The notes below the pieces were generated by a model, which saw nothing but the letters and a program-made list of their open reading frames with translations, searched no databases and was not told the origin of the DNA. Of a stretch of DNA of 6,938 nucleotides, positions 6,261-6,938 are shown in pieces. Within the stretch, counting starts at the first letter, position 1. Every line of letters begins with the position of its first letter. Source of the stretch: BM524 sp041554435 (lineage in GTDB: Bacteria; Bacteroidota; Bacteroidia; Bacteroidales; F082); contig JBFFLX010000175.1 in the NCBI GenBank assembly GCA_041554435.1, forward strand, positions 1 through 6,938. The letters run 5' to 3'. A program made the position numbers and the translations under genes.

Positions 6261-6938
6261 ATGAATTATAAATTATTTATCCTGCTATTAGTTACTGTTT
6301 TCAGCTTTAATCTTTATGCACAAAAACCAGAATGGACGGATTATTACAAGCGCATGGAAATGTATCCCGAAAGCGAATACCTGCTGGGGTTTATCTCCGG
6401 TATAAATACAAATGAAGAAGAGTCCGGCGATTTGAAGGCTAAATATGAAATGCTTGCCAAAGATAAACTTATTCAAAGTATACAAGTAGAAATAGAAACC
6501 AATAATAGTCTTGATATTTCAAATGTTAATGGCAAATCTGAAGAGGCATTTTTATCAAAAAGTGTTTCGTTTTCAAAAGCTAATGTTAATGGACTAAAAG
6601 CATACAGCTATTACGATAGAAAGAAGAAAGAAGTTTATGCTATTGCTTATGCCAATAAAAAGGAACTGACATTTTACTATAGAAACCTTATTAGTTCAGG
6701 AAAGACAGAGATAAAACAAAAGTTGAGCGAAGGCAAAAAATACTCTGAAAAAGGAAATAAGGAAGATGCCCTAAGAAGTTTTTATGAGGCCATGCCAATT
6801 CTTAAAAATATTGATGAAGCACGTGTTTTACTTATTGCTTTAAATAGAAAAATGTACTCGGATATAGATATTGATGAGGTAAATAAACTTAAAGTTGAAT
6901 TAATAAATGAAATAGACAAACTAATTAAACCTGAGGAA
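6261..6938 (+). CDS. Exported LPP20-like protein with TPR-like tail (3' end outside window)
   Basis: An open frame of 226 codons begins at ATG 6261 and has no stop before the right edge. Residues 1-20 form a signal peptide (LFILLLVTVFSFNLYA, with Gln21 at +1). The mature part begins PEWTDYYKRMEMYPESEYLLGFISG (23-47), followed by a helix whose A and L positions run through YEMLAKDKLIQSIQVEIET (62-80). It ends its first domain with FLSKSVSFSKANVNGLKAYSYYDRKKKEVYAIAYANKKEL (97-136). This order is that of the LPP20-like domain. Residues about 149-195 (KQKLSEGKKYSEKGNKEDALRSFYEA and following) look like a TPR helix pair. There is no lipobox. It is the third gene of the rightward operon, 22 bp after the CsgG-like gene. 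It probably works beside that protein in the periplasm. The exact role is unknown and the C-terminal half is unseen. Confidence 0.87.
   Translation, partial: MNYKLFILLLVTVFSFNLYAQKPEWTDYYKRMEMYPESEYLLGFISGINTNEEESGDLKAKYEMLAKDKLIQSIQVEIETNNSLDISNVNGKSEEAFLSKSVSFSKANVNGLKAYSYYDRKKKEVYAIAYANKKELTFYYRNLISSGKTEIKQKLSEGKKYSEKGNKEDALRSFYEAMPILKNIDEARVLLIALNRKMYSDIDIDEVNKLKVELINEIDKLIKPEE

Noticed and set aside
6288..6485. 65-aa minus-strand frame with hydrophobic stretches
   Set aside because: Antisense to the start of the LPP20-like gene; hydrophobicity reflects the complement of Lys/Glu codons.
6522..6592. AATGTTAATGG repeated exactly 60 bases apart
   Set aside because: Both copies encode the tetrapeptide NVNG in frame within the LPP20-like gene; two short copies in AT-rich coding sequence are not a meaningful repeat.

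Overview
This AT-rich window (about one third G+C by eye) most likely comes from a Bacteroidota chromosome. Three things point that way. Five of the six predicted proteins begin with a signal peptide whose predicted cleavage leaves Gln at +1 (FSQ, FSQ, NSQ, ISQ, YAQ). Shine-Dalgarno sequences are mostly absent. The only intergenic region carries two copies of the Bacteroidota -7 promoter element TAnnTTTG. The exact lineage cannot be read from the window. No RNA genes, mobile elements, CRISPR arrays or convincing terminators were seen.

The layout is two divergent gene strings separated by about 113 bp (4171-4283). Leftward (minus strand) the order is: a 213-aa exported protein resembling the LPP20 group (3529-4170); an 870-aa exported protein with an N-terminal acidic coiled coil, a transglutaminase-like Cys-His-Asp domain and SBBP-type propeller repeats (898-3510); and an exported protein with beta-helix-like repeats that starts at the overlapping TAATG (1-898) and runs off the left edge. 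Rightward (plus strand) the order is: a 222-aa cytoplasmic four-cysteine zinc-ribbon protein (4284-4952); a 425-aa exported CsgG-like protein with TPR and bacterial SH3 domains (4961-6238); and an exported LPP20-like protein with a TPR-like tail (6261-6938), which runs off the right edge.

The intergenic region holds the identical octamer TATCTTTG once in each direction, with a small inverted repeat almost exactly midway between them. This suggests that the two strings are expressed together and perhaps share an operator.

Taken together, this looks like an uncharacterised cell-envelope module. It combines several periplasmic or outer-membrane proteins related to the CsgG/LpoB/LPP20 group, a putative papain-fold peptidase or amide-processing enzyme, and a probable surface or periplasmic beta-helix protein, with one cytoplasmic zinc-ribbon protein as the odd member. 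There is no curlin, CsgE or CsgF gene in view, so curli secretion is not supported. The joint function is inferred from domain content and gene order only.
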